The notes beneath the pieces are model-generated. The model was not told the DNA's origin, made no database searches, and was given only the letters and a program-made list of their open reading frames with translations. Below are positions 56,421 to 63,930 of a stretch of DNA of 64,000 bases, in pieces; the first letter of the stretch is position 1, and each line of letters begins with the position of its first letter. A program made the translations under genes and the position numbers. This stretch comes from Brucella tritici (GTDB lineage Bacteria; Pseudomonadota; Alphaproteobacteria; Rhizobiales; Rhizobiaceae): assembly GCF_008932295.1 (NCBI RefSeq), contig NZ_WBWA01000027.1:1-64000 (forward strand). Direction: 5' to 3'.

Positions 56421-56684
56421 TCATCTTTTGACGGAACCATATCCGGCATTTTCGAGATAGTTTTGGCATTCGGCGAGCTGAATGGCTTCGACCAACCTGC
56501 CGATATGACGCCATATGTCGTCGATGGTGCACTTTTGTGCATTTCTCATCCAGTGTTTAATCTTGGAGAAGGCCTGTTCGATCGGATTAAGGTCCGGCGA
56601 ATAGGGTGGCAGGAACCAGAGCCGCGCACCGGCTGCTTTGATCAATTGTCGGATGGTTGCCGACTTGTAGCTGCCGAGATTATC
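56421..56684 (-). pseudogene. IS630-family transposase, C-terminal fragment
   Basis: Reading the minus strand from 56684, the frame gives DNLGSYKSATIRQLIKAAGA, then the IS630 DDE signature LPPYSPDLNPIEQAFSKIKH, and ends YLENAGYGSVKR at 56421. The second catalytic Asp (DNLG) and the Glu (PIEQAF) are present. Upstream of 56685 the similarity stops abruptly inside a different, broken gene. The remainder of the protein is missing here; an N-terminal piece of the same kind of transposase lies at 59415-59804 in the same orientation. Confidence 0.82.
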
Positions 56685-57113
56685 CGTTTTCCGTTGACCT
56701 CTGATGTCAGCTGTTCGCTATTGAGATCAACGACAGAGGCGCTATCTCGCGGGGCTGGCAGCAGACCGGAAGGATCAAAATTGAAGATGACTTCTCCCTG
56801 ACGACCAAAACCGACGAGTTGCGGCGCGCATTTCGGGATCGCCCTGCCCCCCCGTATTCGCCTACGTGTCCTCAAGCGGCCCCTCGCCTTTCCGCACAAT
56901 CTTGGGCTTATCCTTAAGTAAGCCATCCGGCCCGAAAGTCGCTGAAACGACAACTCTCCCCGTTGCGCCTGGCGGAGAGATGAGACAGGAATCAACCGTC
57001 TTCTGGAGACTTGCAACCAAATTATCCGGTTGTTGCGCCATCGTCGGCGCGTGTACGATTGCGAAAACTCCCGCGGTTATCGCCAAACGAGCCCAAAACC
57101 GTCTGCATATCAT
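56685..57113 (-). pseudogene. TolA/TonB-C-like secreted protein gene, broken and truncated
   Basis: The ATG at 57113 opens a signal-peptide protein (FWARLAITAGVFAIVHAPTM) with DNLVASLQKTVDSCLISPPG and GRVVVSATFGPDGLLKDKPK. It stops at a TAG at 56862-56864. Just beyond, in another frame, the domain resumes: RAIPKCAPQLVGFGRQGEVI then FNFDPSGLLPA. A seven-C tract at 56847-56853 is the likely frameshift site. The combined sequence matches the C-terminal domain of small TolA-like envelope proteins of Rhizobiales. At 56685 it fuses to the IS630 fragment, so its true end is lost or unknown. Confidence 0.65.
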
Positions 57114-57208
57114 GCGTTAACCGCCTTCCCGCTTGGGATACATCTGCGATGAACAGTTCGCCGCTACCGCACGCCAGGTTCTCACAAACGACGTTTACGA
57201 TACCTGTT

Positions 57209-58615
57209 TCATTCAGGATCAGACATCTCCTGCCTGATTTCGGAGAATTTTGCAGCCATCGTCGGATTCCCACGCGTAAGTCGCTTGACCGTCAGGTCCT
57301 CAGCCTTGTCGTTTGCCAGCCTCAGATTGTTGGCCGACTTGTGAAGCGCATCTTTCGTTTTTTCCAGATCCTTGATGGCCTCATCAATACGTCTGACTGC
57401 TTCCTCGAAGCCTTCTGAAGCCAGTCGCCAGTTACGCCCGAATGCAGCTTTGAAGTCGTCGAGCTGGGATTCAAAGTTTGTAATGTCGATGTTTTGCGCC
57501 CGCACCAGTGCCAGTTCCGTCTTGTACTTGAGCGAACTCATTGCCGCATTGCGCAATAGCGTAATGATTGGGATGAAGAATTGCGGTCGAACAACATACA
57601 TTTTTGGGTAGCGGTGAGATACGTCGATGATCCCGGTGTTATAGAGCTCACTCTCAGGCTCAAGCAGCGAAACCAGAACGGCATATTCGCAACCCTTCGC
57701 GCTACGGTCCTTGTCGAGCTCTTTGAGGAAATCTTCGTTCCTCTTCTTGGTCGCTGTTTCGTCGTTCTCATTCTTCATCTCAAACATGATCGAAACAATT
57801 TCCGAACCTGCATCGTCTAGATCGCGGAAGATAAAATCCCCCTTGCTGCCATCGCGTGCGTCATTGTCCTTTTCAAAGTAAGCGCGTGGAAAAGCGGTAG
57901 CGCGAATGCGGTCGAATTCGGTCGCGCAATGCTGTTCCAGCGTCTCACCGATCATTTTTGTCGACAGTTTCGCTTTCATGTCCCTCAGACGCTCGATTGC
58001 CTCGTCGCGGTCCTTAAGCTGTGTTTCGTATTTATCCTTAAGGGCTGTTTCGGCAAGCTGCTTTTCAAGTGCGACACGATCCAGACCGCTCTTTAGTTCG
58101 TCTCGTTCTTTCTCAACTGCGCTGACAGCTTCGGTAAGAGCAAGCTTCTGTAAAAGCTCGCCCGCGTTAAGTTTAGCCGTCAGGCTTTGGATCTCGGCAT
58201 CTTTGGTTGAAGCGGCTTTCTGTAATTCCGCAATAAGCTTCGCCTCAGCCAGTTTTGACGCAGCCTCCTGCTCACGTCTGGAATTTTCAAGATCGTTCAA
58301 AAGGGCATCGCGTTCTTTCTCCACGATGCTCAAAGCCTCGGCCACCGCCAATTTCTGTGTGACTTCCCCAGCTTCGAGTTTTGCCTTCAGTTCCTGGATT
58401 TCAAAATCCTTGGCTGAAGTCGCTTTCTGCAATTCACTGGTAACTTTGGCCTGTGCCAGCTCGACGGCGCTCCGCTTGTCCTGTTCAGCCAACTCCAGAC
58501 GTTCGTGCAGCTGCTTCTCAAAATCACTATCGCGAACCTGTTTCAGGATATCTGCATAGCCAGCTTCGTCGATCTTGAATGCTTTGTTGCAATGCGGGCA
58601 GATGATTTCATGCAT
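57209..58615 (-). CDS. DUF2130 protein, coiled coil plus nuclease-like domain
   Basis: A 468-residue protein. The start has a zinc-ribbon half (ICPHCNKAF). Residues about 25-215 form a long coiled coil with internally repeated segments ([36 protein letters not shown]). The DUF2130 domain follows: [40 protein letters not shown], and [17 protein letters not shown]. The Asp in KGDF and the E-x-K in FEMKN look like a PD-(D/E)xK nuclease core; that reading is inference. It lies in the IS630-flanked island next to VapBC, so it may be a mobile or defence-associated gene. Function unknown. Confidence 0.8.
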   Translation of the reverse strand: MHEIICPHCNKAFKIDEAGYADILKQVRDSDFEKQLHERLELAEQDKRSAVELAQAKVTSELQKATSAKDFEIQELKAKLEAGEVTQKLAVAEALSIVEKERDALLNDLENSRREQEAASKLAEAKLIAELQKAASTKDAEIQSLTAKLNAGELLQKLALTEAVSAVEKERDELKSGLDRVALEKQLAETALKDKYETQLKDRDEAIERLRDMKAKLSTKMIGETLEQHCATEFDRIRATAFPRAYFEKDNDARDGSKGDFIFRDLDDAGSEIVSIMFEMKNENDETATKKRNEDFLKELDKDRSAKGCEYAVLVSLLEPESELYNTGIIDVSHRYPKMYVVRPQFFIPIITLLRNAAMSSLKYKTELALVRAQNIDITNFESQLDDFKAAFGRNWRLASEGFEEAVRRIDEAIKDLEKTKDALHKSANNLRLANDKAEDLTVKRLTRGNPTMAAKFSEIRQEMSDPE

Positions 58616-58734
58616 ATTTATGTCCTTTGGCTTTGCTGCCAGCCTGTCGAAGAATTAGGGTATCTGTCCGTCATCGTAGCCGCTGCGGTGCTTTCCGTGC
58701 AGCCACAGAGCGAGGGGACCAATTATTGCGCCGT

Positions 58735-59142
58735 TTACAATAAGTTGGGAGTAATCAGCGCAACCGTCGGAAAATATGTTCGGTAACGTCCGACATCTCG
58801 CGTCAACAGTGGTATTTGCTGAACTGCTGCATGCGCGCCAATGAAAAAATCGGGCAGAACACCAGTTCGCGAGCCCCCTGCTCTTCGATATTGGGTAAAG
58901 ACTTTGCCTGCCAGAAAAAGCGCTTCTCTGGGAAGCGAGGCCATTTGAAGGCCGGCAGCCTCAATAAAATGATCCAGGTCTTCAATTCGTTCATAACGAA
59001 CTGCGAGTTCTGCGTAGATCACTTCATTAATCAGCAACGGTCCCGTCAGACTTGCGGTTTCAAGTTGGCCAATCGACCATTCCGCCCACTGTGGATCATC
59101 TGTCGCAAGATCCAGAAGAACGTTTGTGTCAACCAGAGTCAC
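58735..59142 (-). CDS. VapC-type PIN-domain toxin
   Basis: A 135-residue RNase of the PIN superfamily. The acidic Mg-binding residues are Asp5 (MTLVDTNVLL), Glu45 (VIYAELAV), Asp98 (GVLPDFFIGAHA) and Asp116 (LLTRDVGRY). Such toxins cut tRNA or other RNA when freed from the antitoxin. Its ATG overlaps the antitoxin stop by four bases (ATGA), as usual in VapBC operons. All four acidic residues are kept, so it looks active. Confidence 0.88.
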   Translation of the reverse strand: MTLVDTNVLLDLATDDPQWAEWSIGQLETASLTGPLLINEVIYAELAVRYERIEDLDHFIEAAGLQMASLPREALFLAGKVFTQYRRAGGSRTGVLPDFFIGAHAAVQQIPLLTRDVGRYRTYFPTVALITPNLL

Positions 59143-59378
59143 GTTTCACCACGTGTCAGCGCCATAATTGCATCTGTGTCGAGTCCCTTGCCGGCGTGAC
59201 CGCGCAGCTTCTGGAATCGATTTAGTGTTCTTGGCGCATCAGCTTTAACAAGAAATACATTTCCATCGGACGTTCTATGAAAATCTACTTTGGTTCCAGG
59301 CTTGATTCCGAGCAATTCCCGAACTGCTTTTGGAATCGTAACTTGGCCCTTCGATGTCACCGTCGTTGTCATTGCCAC
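59139..59378 (-). CDS. AbrB/SpoVT-type antitoxin (VapB)
   Basis: A 79-residue antitoxin. The swapped-hairpin AbrB DNA-binding domain is TTVTSKGQVTIPKAVRELLG followed by IKPGTKVDFHRTSDGNVFLV. The C-terminal part (RFQKLRGHAGKGLDTDAIM) would wrap the toxin. It probably represses its own operon through the inverted repeat at 59385-59412 that begins seven bases upstream of the ATG. Confidence 0.87.
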   Translation of the reverse strand: MAMTTTVTSKGQVTIPKAVRELLGIKPGTKVDFHRTSDGNVFLVKADAPRTLNRFQKLRGHAGKGLDTDAIMALTRGET

Positions 59379-59384
59379 ACCTTT

Positions 59385-59412
59385 GTAATACCATTTTAAA
59401 ATAAGGTATTAC
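59385..59412. promoter_or_regulatory. Inverted repeat upstream of vapBC, candidate operator
   Basis: GTAATACC-N12-GGTATTAC, perfect 8-base arms around an AT-only-like spacer, seven bases upstream of the antitoxin start. Position and symmetry fit autoregulation by VapB/VapBC. Confidence 0.7.
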
Positions 59413-59414
59413 CA

Positions 59415-59804
59415 TTACAGCTCGATTTCAAGCGCCCAAAAAGATTCTGCAGCTGTGTGCATGGAGTGCAGGTGAAACCACGCGCGATCCCTGAATTCCC
59501 AGATCGTATTGTGCGAGACGGACATACCTCGCTCGGTCAACGCCGCCTTCAGGCCATGCAACGTCAGGTGCGGGTTCTCGGCGAGCCGTTGCACAATGAT
59601 ATCACGATGCGGTTCGAGTATCCGCTTGCGATGGCCGCCCATCTTGCCGGGACGAACCGATCCGGTCGCACGATGGCGCTGCGATCATTTCACAACTGAA
59701 GACGCGGCAATTTCAAACCGCGGCGCCACGCAACGAACGCTTTCGTCGCTCAGCATGGCTGAAACAACGCGCTCGCGAAGATCATTCGATATCGGTGCGG
59801 TCAT
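59415..59804 (-). pseudogene. IS630-family transposase, N-terminal fragment with nonsense codon
   Basis: From the ATG at 59804 the minus strand reads MTAPISNDLRERVVSAMLSD, an HTH region ending FEIAASSVVK, then an in-frame TGA where IS630 proteins have tryptophan. The same frame continues SQRHRATGSVRPGKMGGHRK and LTLHGLKAALTERGMSVSHN. Similarity fades after TIWEF and the frame ends at 59415. The catalytic middle, about 130-150 residues, is missing between this piece and the one at 56421-56684. So it is inactive. Confidence 0.8.
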
Positions 59805-59864
59805 CGGATGCTGGCCTTCATCCAGCCAGAATCAATGAGAGCCCATGTCCGTGGTCTGCATAGT

Positions 59865-59935
59865 GGCTCGTCTCGCAATTTGTTGGCAACGAGGGTTAGC
59901 TTTGCAGCCAGAGCCTCAAACATAGGAGACGAGCC
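59865..59935. repeat. Inverted repeat in the IS110-type 5' leader
   Basis: GGCTCGTCTC at 59865-59874 is repeated inverted as GAGACGAGCC at 59926-59935, directly before the GTG start. The leader RNA could fold so that the transposase start is occluded. Confidence 0.7.
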
Positions 59936-61060
59936 GTGGTCGATGATACTGCACTTTATGTTGGTTTGGATGTGAGCAAGGAAAAAATCGTGGTCGACCT
60001 TGCGGAAGCAGGTCGCAATGGAGAGGTTCGCTATTACGGCGAAATTGCCAACCGCGCTGATGCTGTGCGCAAATTTGTCGATAAGCTGGCGGGGCGTCAC
60101 GAGCGCTTGTGCTTTTGCTACGAGGCCGGCCCGACGGGTTATGGATTGTATCGCCAGCTTTCAGGTCTCGGCCATGAATGCCTTGTCGTCGCACCGTCGC
60201 TCATTCCAACGCGTCCGGGGCTTCAGATCAAAACGGATCGCCGCGATGCGCTGGCGTTAGCTGCTTTGTTGCGCGCCGGTGAGCTGTCATCCATCTGGGT
60301 TCCCGACGAGACGCATGAGGCCATGCGCGATCTTTGCCGGGCGAGGGAAACGGCGGTCTCTGATATGCGACGGGCACGCCAGCATCTCTTGTCATTTTTG
60401 CTTCGCCACGGCCGGATCTTCGAAGGCCGCTCTCATTGGACAAAAGCACATCGCAATTGGCTGGCGACCCAGCGGTTCGATCACCGGGCGCAGCAAATCG
60501 CCATGGAAGAATATATTCGTGCCATCGAGCAAATCGAGGAACGGCGTGAACGGCTGACCCAACAGATGCTGGCGCTCCTGCCTGACTGGTCGCTCAACCC
60601 CGTGGTGGAAGCGATCCAGGCTTTGCGCGGTGTCGCACAGATATCGGCGGTGACCCTGGTCTCGGAGATCGGTGACTTCAGACGCTTCAGAAACCCACGT
60701 CAATTCATGGCCTGGCTGGGACTGGTCCCCAGGGAGCATTCCACAGGCGCAAGCGTCGTGCGTGGGTCCATTACTAAGGCGGGCAATACCCGGGCGCGGC
60801 GCATGCTGGTCGAAGGCGCATGGACCTATAGATTGCCAGCGCGTGTCGGCCAGGAAATTCTGAAGCGAAGCGAGGGGTTGCCTGAAGAGATCAGGGCAAT
60901 CGCCTGGAAGGCTCAAGTACGGCTATGCCAGCGATACCGGCGTATGCAGGCCGGTGGCCGTCCCACCAATATCGTCATCGTTGCAATCGCACGTGAGCTT
61001 GCTGCCTTCGTCTGGGCGATCGCAACGACCATTCCCGTCACGCCAACAAAAGCCATCTGA
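59936..61060 (+). CDS. IS110-family (DEDD) transposase
   Basis: A 374-residue recombinase. The RuvC-like domain has the DEDD residues Asp12 (YVGLDVSKEK), Glu63 (CYEAGPTGYG), Asp101 and Asp104 (KTDRRDALALA). A coiled-coil region (IRAIEQIEERRERLTQQM) leads to the Tnp domain with GVAQISAVTLVSEIGDFRRF, NPRQFMAWLGLVP, and the catalytic serine 278 in VVRGSITKAGN. The start is GTG at 59936, with AGGAG six or more bases upstream. All key residues are kept, so it may be active. Family members use a bridge RNA to pair donor and target DNA. Confidence 0.92.
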   Translation: MVDDTALYVGLDVSKEKIVVDLAEAGRNGEVRYYGEIANRADAVRKFVDKLAGRHERLCFCYEAGPTGYGLYRQLSGLGHECLVVAPSLIPTRPGLQIKTDRRDALALAALLRAGELSSIWVPDETHEAMRDLCRARETAVSDMRRARQHLLSFLLRHGRIFEGRSHWTKAHRNWLATQRFDHRAQQIAMEEYIRAIEQIEERRERLTQQMLALLPDWSLNPVVEAIQALRGVAQISAVTLVSEIGDFRRFRNPRQFMAWLGLVPREHSTGASVVRGSITKAGNTRARRMLVEGAWTYRLPARVGQEILKRSEGLPEEIRAIAWKAQVRLCQRYRRMQAGGRPTNIVIVAIARELAAFVWAIATTIPVTPTKAI

Positions 61061-61209
61061 CGAGGGACCACTCAACACCAAGAAGGAGAAAGATTTACTT
61101 CCATCAAACTGCCTATTGTTGGGCGCGGCGGCCGGTCAGGGCAACCCTCGTTGTGTTTCAGCGAGCCTGAAAAATGGCAACACGCGTTAACGTGAGACAG
61201 AGGAAGGCC
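61061..61209 (+). ncRNA. Candidate bridge-RNA region of the IS1111-type element
   Basis: About 150 noncoding bases lie between the transposase stop and the right subterminal repeat, clearly longer than the 5' noncoding side. In IS1111-type elements the bridge RNA is expected on this side. Visible short pairings include GGGCGCGGCGGCCGG near 61118-61136 and the AACCCTCGTTG arm. I could not fold it or prove the guide loops, so this is a placement by family knowledge. Confidence 0.35.
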
Positions 61210-61225
61210 CGAGACGAACCACGGT

Positions 61226-61503
61226 CCTGCGGTATCCAACCCGCGCATCAGAGTCTGATCAACCGTCGTCTCAATGCCGCCGCGTCCTGCAATAGGCAGC
61301 CCATTAGTCCTGACGCCAAAAGGCGAGACGGAAACCTATGCCAAAATCCTTGAAAACGGACATGAGATCACAACAAAACTGATTTGGGACCGCTGCCGAT
61401 TCAGAAAAAAACGGAAATGCTCTAATATTTTCGCTCATGGCGGCTTGCAATGCGAAGGCGAGAATGCATATTACGTAAACGTAAGATTTTTGGGAGAGTT
61501 TCT
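61226..61503. other. Region between the insertion sequence and the next gene
   Basis: About 280 bases. A frame at 61274-61516 is not protein-like. The right half becomes AT-rich and contains the palindrome at 61471-61484. If the insertion sequence landed in the IS630 upstream region, the missing IS630 end should lie in the first part; I could not recognise it. Confidence 0.35.
61471..61484. promoter_or_regulatory. TTACGTAAACGTAA palindrome, candidate operator
   Basis: Same ACGT-AA-ACGT core as at 13466 and (reverse) 6844, 20 bases upstream of the start at 61504, so within or next to the promoter or leader of that gene. Confidence 0.45.
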
Positions 61504-61866
61504 ATGGAAGAACTGATCGCACGCATCACCTCCAAAGTTGGCATCGATGCGGCAACGGCAGAAAAGGCAGTCGGCATGATTTTCGCCTTCCTGCAGAAGG
61601 AGGGTCCGGCAGCGGAAGTCCAGAAACTTCTAGCAGCATTCCCCGGTGCCGACGAAGCAATCGCGCAGGTCAAGGGCGGCGGCTTTCTGTCTGGCCTGAT
61701 GGGCGGCGTGATGGGTCTCGGCTCGCAGCTCATGGGCGCTGGCCTCGGCATGGGTGAAATTTCCGGCGTTGCCAAGGAAACCATCCGCTTCGCCAAGGAA
61801 AAGGCCGGTGACGAACCAGTTGATGCCGTCATCGGTGCAATTCCGGGCCTCGGCCAGTTCGTCTGA
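61504..61866 (+). CDS. Small DUF2267/DUF2780-like protein
   Basis: A 120-residue protein. The N-terminal helical part (MEELIARITSKVGIDAATAE, MIFAFLQKEGPAAEVQKLL) resembles DUF2267/DUF2780. A glycine-rich stretch (GGGFLSGLMGGVMGLGSQLM) follows, then a helical end with DAVIGAIPGLGQFV. GGGAGAG lies before the ATG at 61504. The glycine-rich region could associate with membranes. Function unknown. A terminator follows, so the gene is its own unit. Confidence 0.72.
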   Translation: MEELIARITSKVGIDAATAEKAVGMIFAFLQKEGPAAEVQKLLAAFPGADEAIAQVKGGGFLSGLMGGVMGLGSQLMGAGLGMGEISGVAKETIRFAKEKAGDEPVDAVIGAIPGLGQFV

Positions 61867-62259
61867 TTAAAGTTTACATGCTCGAAAAGGCCCCGGTTTC
61901 TGGGGCCTTTATTTGGACAGCCTGGAGCCTCTCCTGTTTTGATTTAACCATTGGAAATGCTCTCTCTTTGTCTTCACGCATGTCTTTCTCCCGAACCGGA
62001 TGCAGCCGCGTGAATGATGGGCTGATTTCCTCCGCAGGAGGCTTGCACTTTTGCTGAAAAATCCTTCAGTATAAAACAATAGTATTTAAGTCATGTTTTT
62101 CACGATAACGTGAATCCAATGTAATAATCCCTATAAATTCAGAATGATACTTGCCGCATTGGGGATTTACTCGATGCGATGATTGCAATGTCCAGGATTG
62201 TATCGGATATTTGAACCAAAGGGAGAATTTTTGTTCATTTTTTAAATATGGAGAATCGT
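61867..62259. other. Intergenic region before the cytochrome genes
   Basis: 393 bases with a terminator at 61886-61910 and a degraded type-A repeat remnant near 62040-62065 (GCTTGCACTTTTGCTGAAAA). The rest is AT-rich and should hold the cytochrome promoter. Confidence 0.4.
61886..61910 (+). terminator. Rho-independent terminator
   Basis: AAAGGCCCC / GGGGCCTTT around GGTTTCT, 19 bases after the stop codon and followed by ATTTGG. Confidence 0.85.
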
Positions 62260-62700
62260 ATGCGTTTGTTTTTCCTGACTGTCAGCTCTGCAGCGGTATT
62301 GGTTGCCGGTGTCGCACAGGCTGACGTCATCGCCGATCGTCAGGCAATCATGAAGGACCTTGGACGTTCGGTTGGGTCGATTGCTCCCATGGTCAAGGGC
62401 GAGAAGCCGTTCGACGCAGCTACAGCTCTTGCTGCACTCGAAAAAATCGATGCCGACGCCAAGAAGCTGGACGTGGACACGCTGTTCCCGGCTGGTTCTG
62501 ATCAGGGTGACACCGAAGCTTCTCCAAAAATCTGGGAAAACAAAGACGACTTCGTCAAGCATGTCGAAAAATTCCAGACCTATGCCGCAGCAGCACTGGC
62601 AGCCAAGCCGCAGGATCTGGATGCGCTGAAGCCAGCCTTCCAGCAGGTCGCCGCCAATTGTGGTTCCTGCCATCAGGCCTTTCGCGTCAAGAAGAACTGA
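62260..62700 (+). CDS. Cytochrome c' family protein
   Basis: A 146-residue periplasmic haem protein. The signal peptide is MRLFFLTVSSAAVLVAGVAQA, cleaved before DVIADRQ. A four-helix-bundle body (RQAIMKDLGRSVGSIAPMVK, WENKDDFVKHVEKFQTYAAA) ends with the single haem site NCGSCHQAFRVKK (Cys-x-x-Cys-His). Cytochromes c' bind nitric oxide or transfer electrons. The ATG at 62260 follows GGAG; 62248 is an earlier in-frame ATG. Haem attachment would need the Ccm system at 29-34 kb. Confidence 0.9.
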   Translation: MRLFFLTVSSAAVLVAGVAQADVIADRQAIMKDLGRSVGSIAPMVKGEKPFDAATALAALEKIDADAKKLDVDTLFPAGSDQGDTEASPKIWENKDDFVKHVEKFQTYAAAALAAKPQDLDALKPAFQQVAANCGSCHQAFRVKKN

Positions 62701-62867
62701 TCTTCACTGTTGACACAGAGCACACTGGACGGAAACATTCGGTGTGCTGGATCATTATTAGCAGGTGAGTGGCGCGGTGCCAATGCCCCGCGCTCTAACG
62801 ACCTTATTGAATGAAAGCCATAAGAGCGGCCCGCAATCGCCGGAACCGCCAGACGGGAACGGATGGA

Positions 62868-63806
62868 ATGGTCCGAAAACTGGCATATGTCGCAGGCGCC
62901 GTGGTCGTCCTTGGAGCTGCGGCTTTCTGGATTCTGACCGCGCCGCAGAAGGTGGACGCGACCGTGCTGGACGCGATGAAGCCGGGCGACCTCGTCAAGG
63001 GCGAACAGGTTTTCTGGGCGGGTGGCTGCGCTTCCTGCCATGCCGCACCCGGCGCTTCGGGTGATGCGCGCAAGGTGCTGGCGGGCGGCCATGAGCTGGT
63101 TTCAGATTTCGGGACTTTCATTGCGCCCAATATTTCCCCATCCGAGCAGGGAATTGGAACCTGGACTATTCAGGATTTTGCCAATGCGATGCTGAAAGGC
63201 GTCGGAAAGCAGGATGAGCATCTTTATCCGTCCTTCCCCTACACCTCCTATACAAGGATGCAGCCGCAGGATGTGGCCGACCTCTTTGCCTTTATGAAAA
63301 CGCTGCCGCCTTCCGACAATGTCGCGGCCCCGCATAAGCTCTCCTTCCCCTTCAATATCCGGCGAGGGCTCGGCCTCTGGAAGCAGCTTTACCTGACCGA
63401 CCGGCCCGCGGTGGAAATCGCAAATGCTTCCGATCACGTGAAGCGCGGCCAGTATCTGACAGAAGCGCTTGGCCATTGCGGCGAATGCCATACGCCGCGC
63501 AACACAATTGGCGGGCCGGATACCGCCGAATGGCTGGCCGGAGCACTGTCACCGGAAACCGGCAGCGACGGAAAACGAGGCGTTGTCCCGAACATCACGC
63601 CGGACGAAGCTGGCATCGGCGGCTGGAGCGAGAAAGACATCTCCTATGCATTACAGAGCGGCTTTACCCCGGATTTCGATTCGCTTGGCGGCTCGATGAC
63701 CGACGTGGTTGCGAATATGGCTCATATTGCCGAAGCGGATCGCAATGCCATTGCCGCCTATCTGAAAGCCATTCCGGCGCACCCGAACGGCTATCCTGCG
63801 CGTTGA
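62868..63806 (+). CDS. Di-haem c-type cytochrome
   Basis: A 312-residue membrane-anchored protein. The N-terminal anchor is LAYVAGAVVVLGAAAFWILT. Two cytochrome c domains carry haem sites GGCASCHAAPG (about residue 55) and GHCGECHTPRN (about 205), each with later methionines (SYTRMQPQDV and GGSMTDVV) as possible axial ligands. It resembles the cytochrome subunits of membrane dehydrogenases (alcohol/gluconate type). I start at the ATG at 62868; a longer frame from 62811 exists. It is 167 bases downstream of the cytochrome c' gene and may be cotranscribed. Confidence 0.85.
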   Translation: MVRKLAYVAGAVVVLGAAAFWILTAPQKVDATVLDAMKPGDLVKGEQVFWAGGCASCHAAPGASGDARKVLAGGHELVSDFGTFIAPNISPSEQGIGTWTIQDFANAMLKGVGKQDEHLYPSFPYTSYTRMQPQDVADLFAFMKTLPPSDNVAAPHKLSFPFNIRRGLGLWKQLYLTDRPAVEIANASDHVKRGQYLTEALGHCGECHTPRNTIGGPDTAEWLAGALSPETGSDGKRGVVPNITPDEAGIGGWSEKDISYALQSGFTPDFDSLGGSMTDVVANMAHIAEADRNAIAAYLKAIPAHPNGYPAR

Positions 63807-63930
63807 AGTTGAGTTGCAGGCTTCGTCAGCCACCGCGTCCAAGGCTTTTCCCCCAAGCCTTTTGCTTGTCGTGACGATAAGCGATGTTTATATCGTAAGT
63901 TATAGTTGAACAGAGGGAGCAAGCTGCCTG

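Larger units (their letters stand above)
59855..61225 (+). mobile_element. IS110/IS1111-type insertion sequence, apparently complete
   Basis: A DEDD transposase with short noncoding flanks. Subterminal inverted repeats are GGCTCGTCTCG at 59865-59875 and CGAGACGAACC at 61210-61220 (10 of 11). A second inverted pair is CAACGAGGGTT at 59887-59897 and AACCCTCGTTG at 61143-61153. Such subterminal repeats with a longer 3' noncoding part are typical of the IS1111 subgroup. Exact ends are estimated within about 10 bases, as this family makes no terminal repeats or clear target duplication. It lies just upstream of the IS630 fragment start. Confidence 0.8.

Noticed and set aside
61274-61516. 80-codon frame right of the insertion sequence
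   Set aside because: No family features; it overlaps the start of a better gene and a promoter palindrome.
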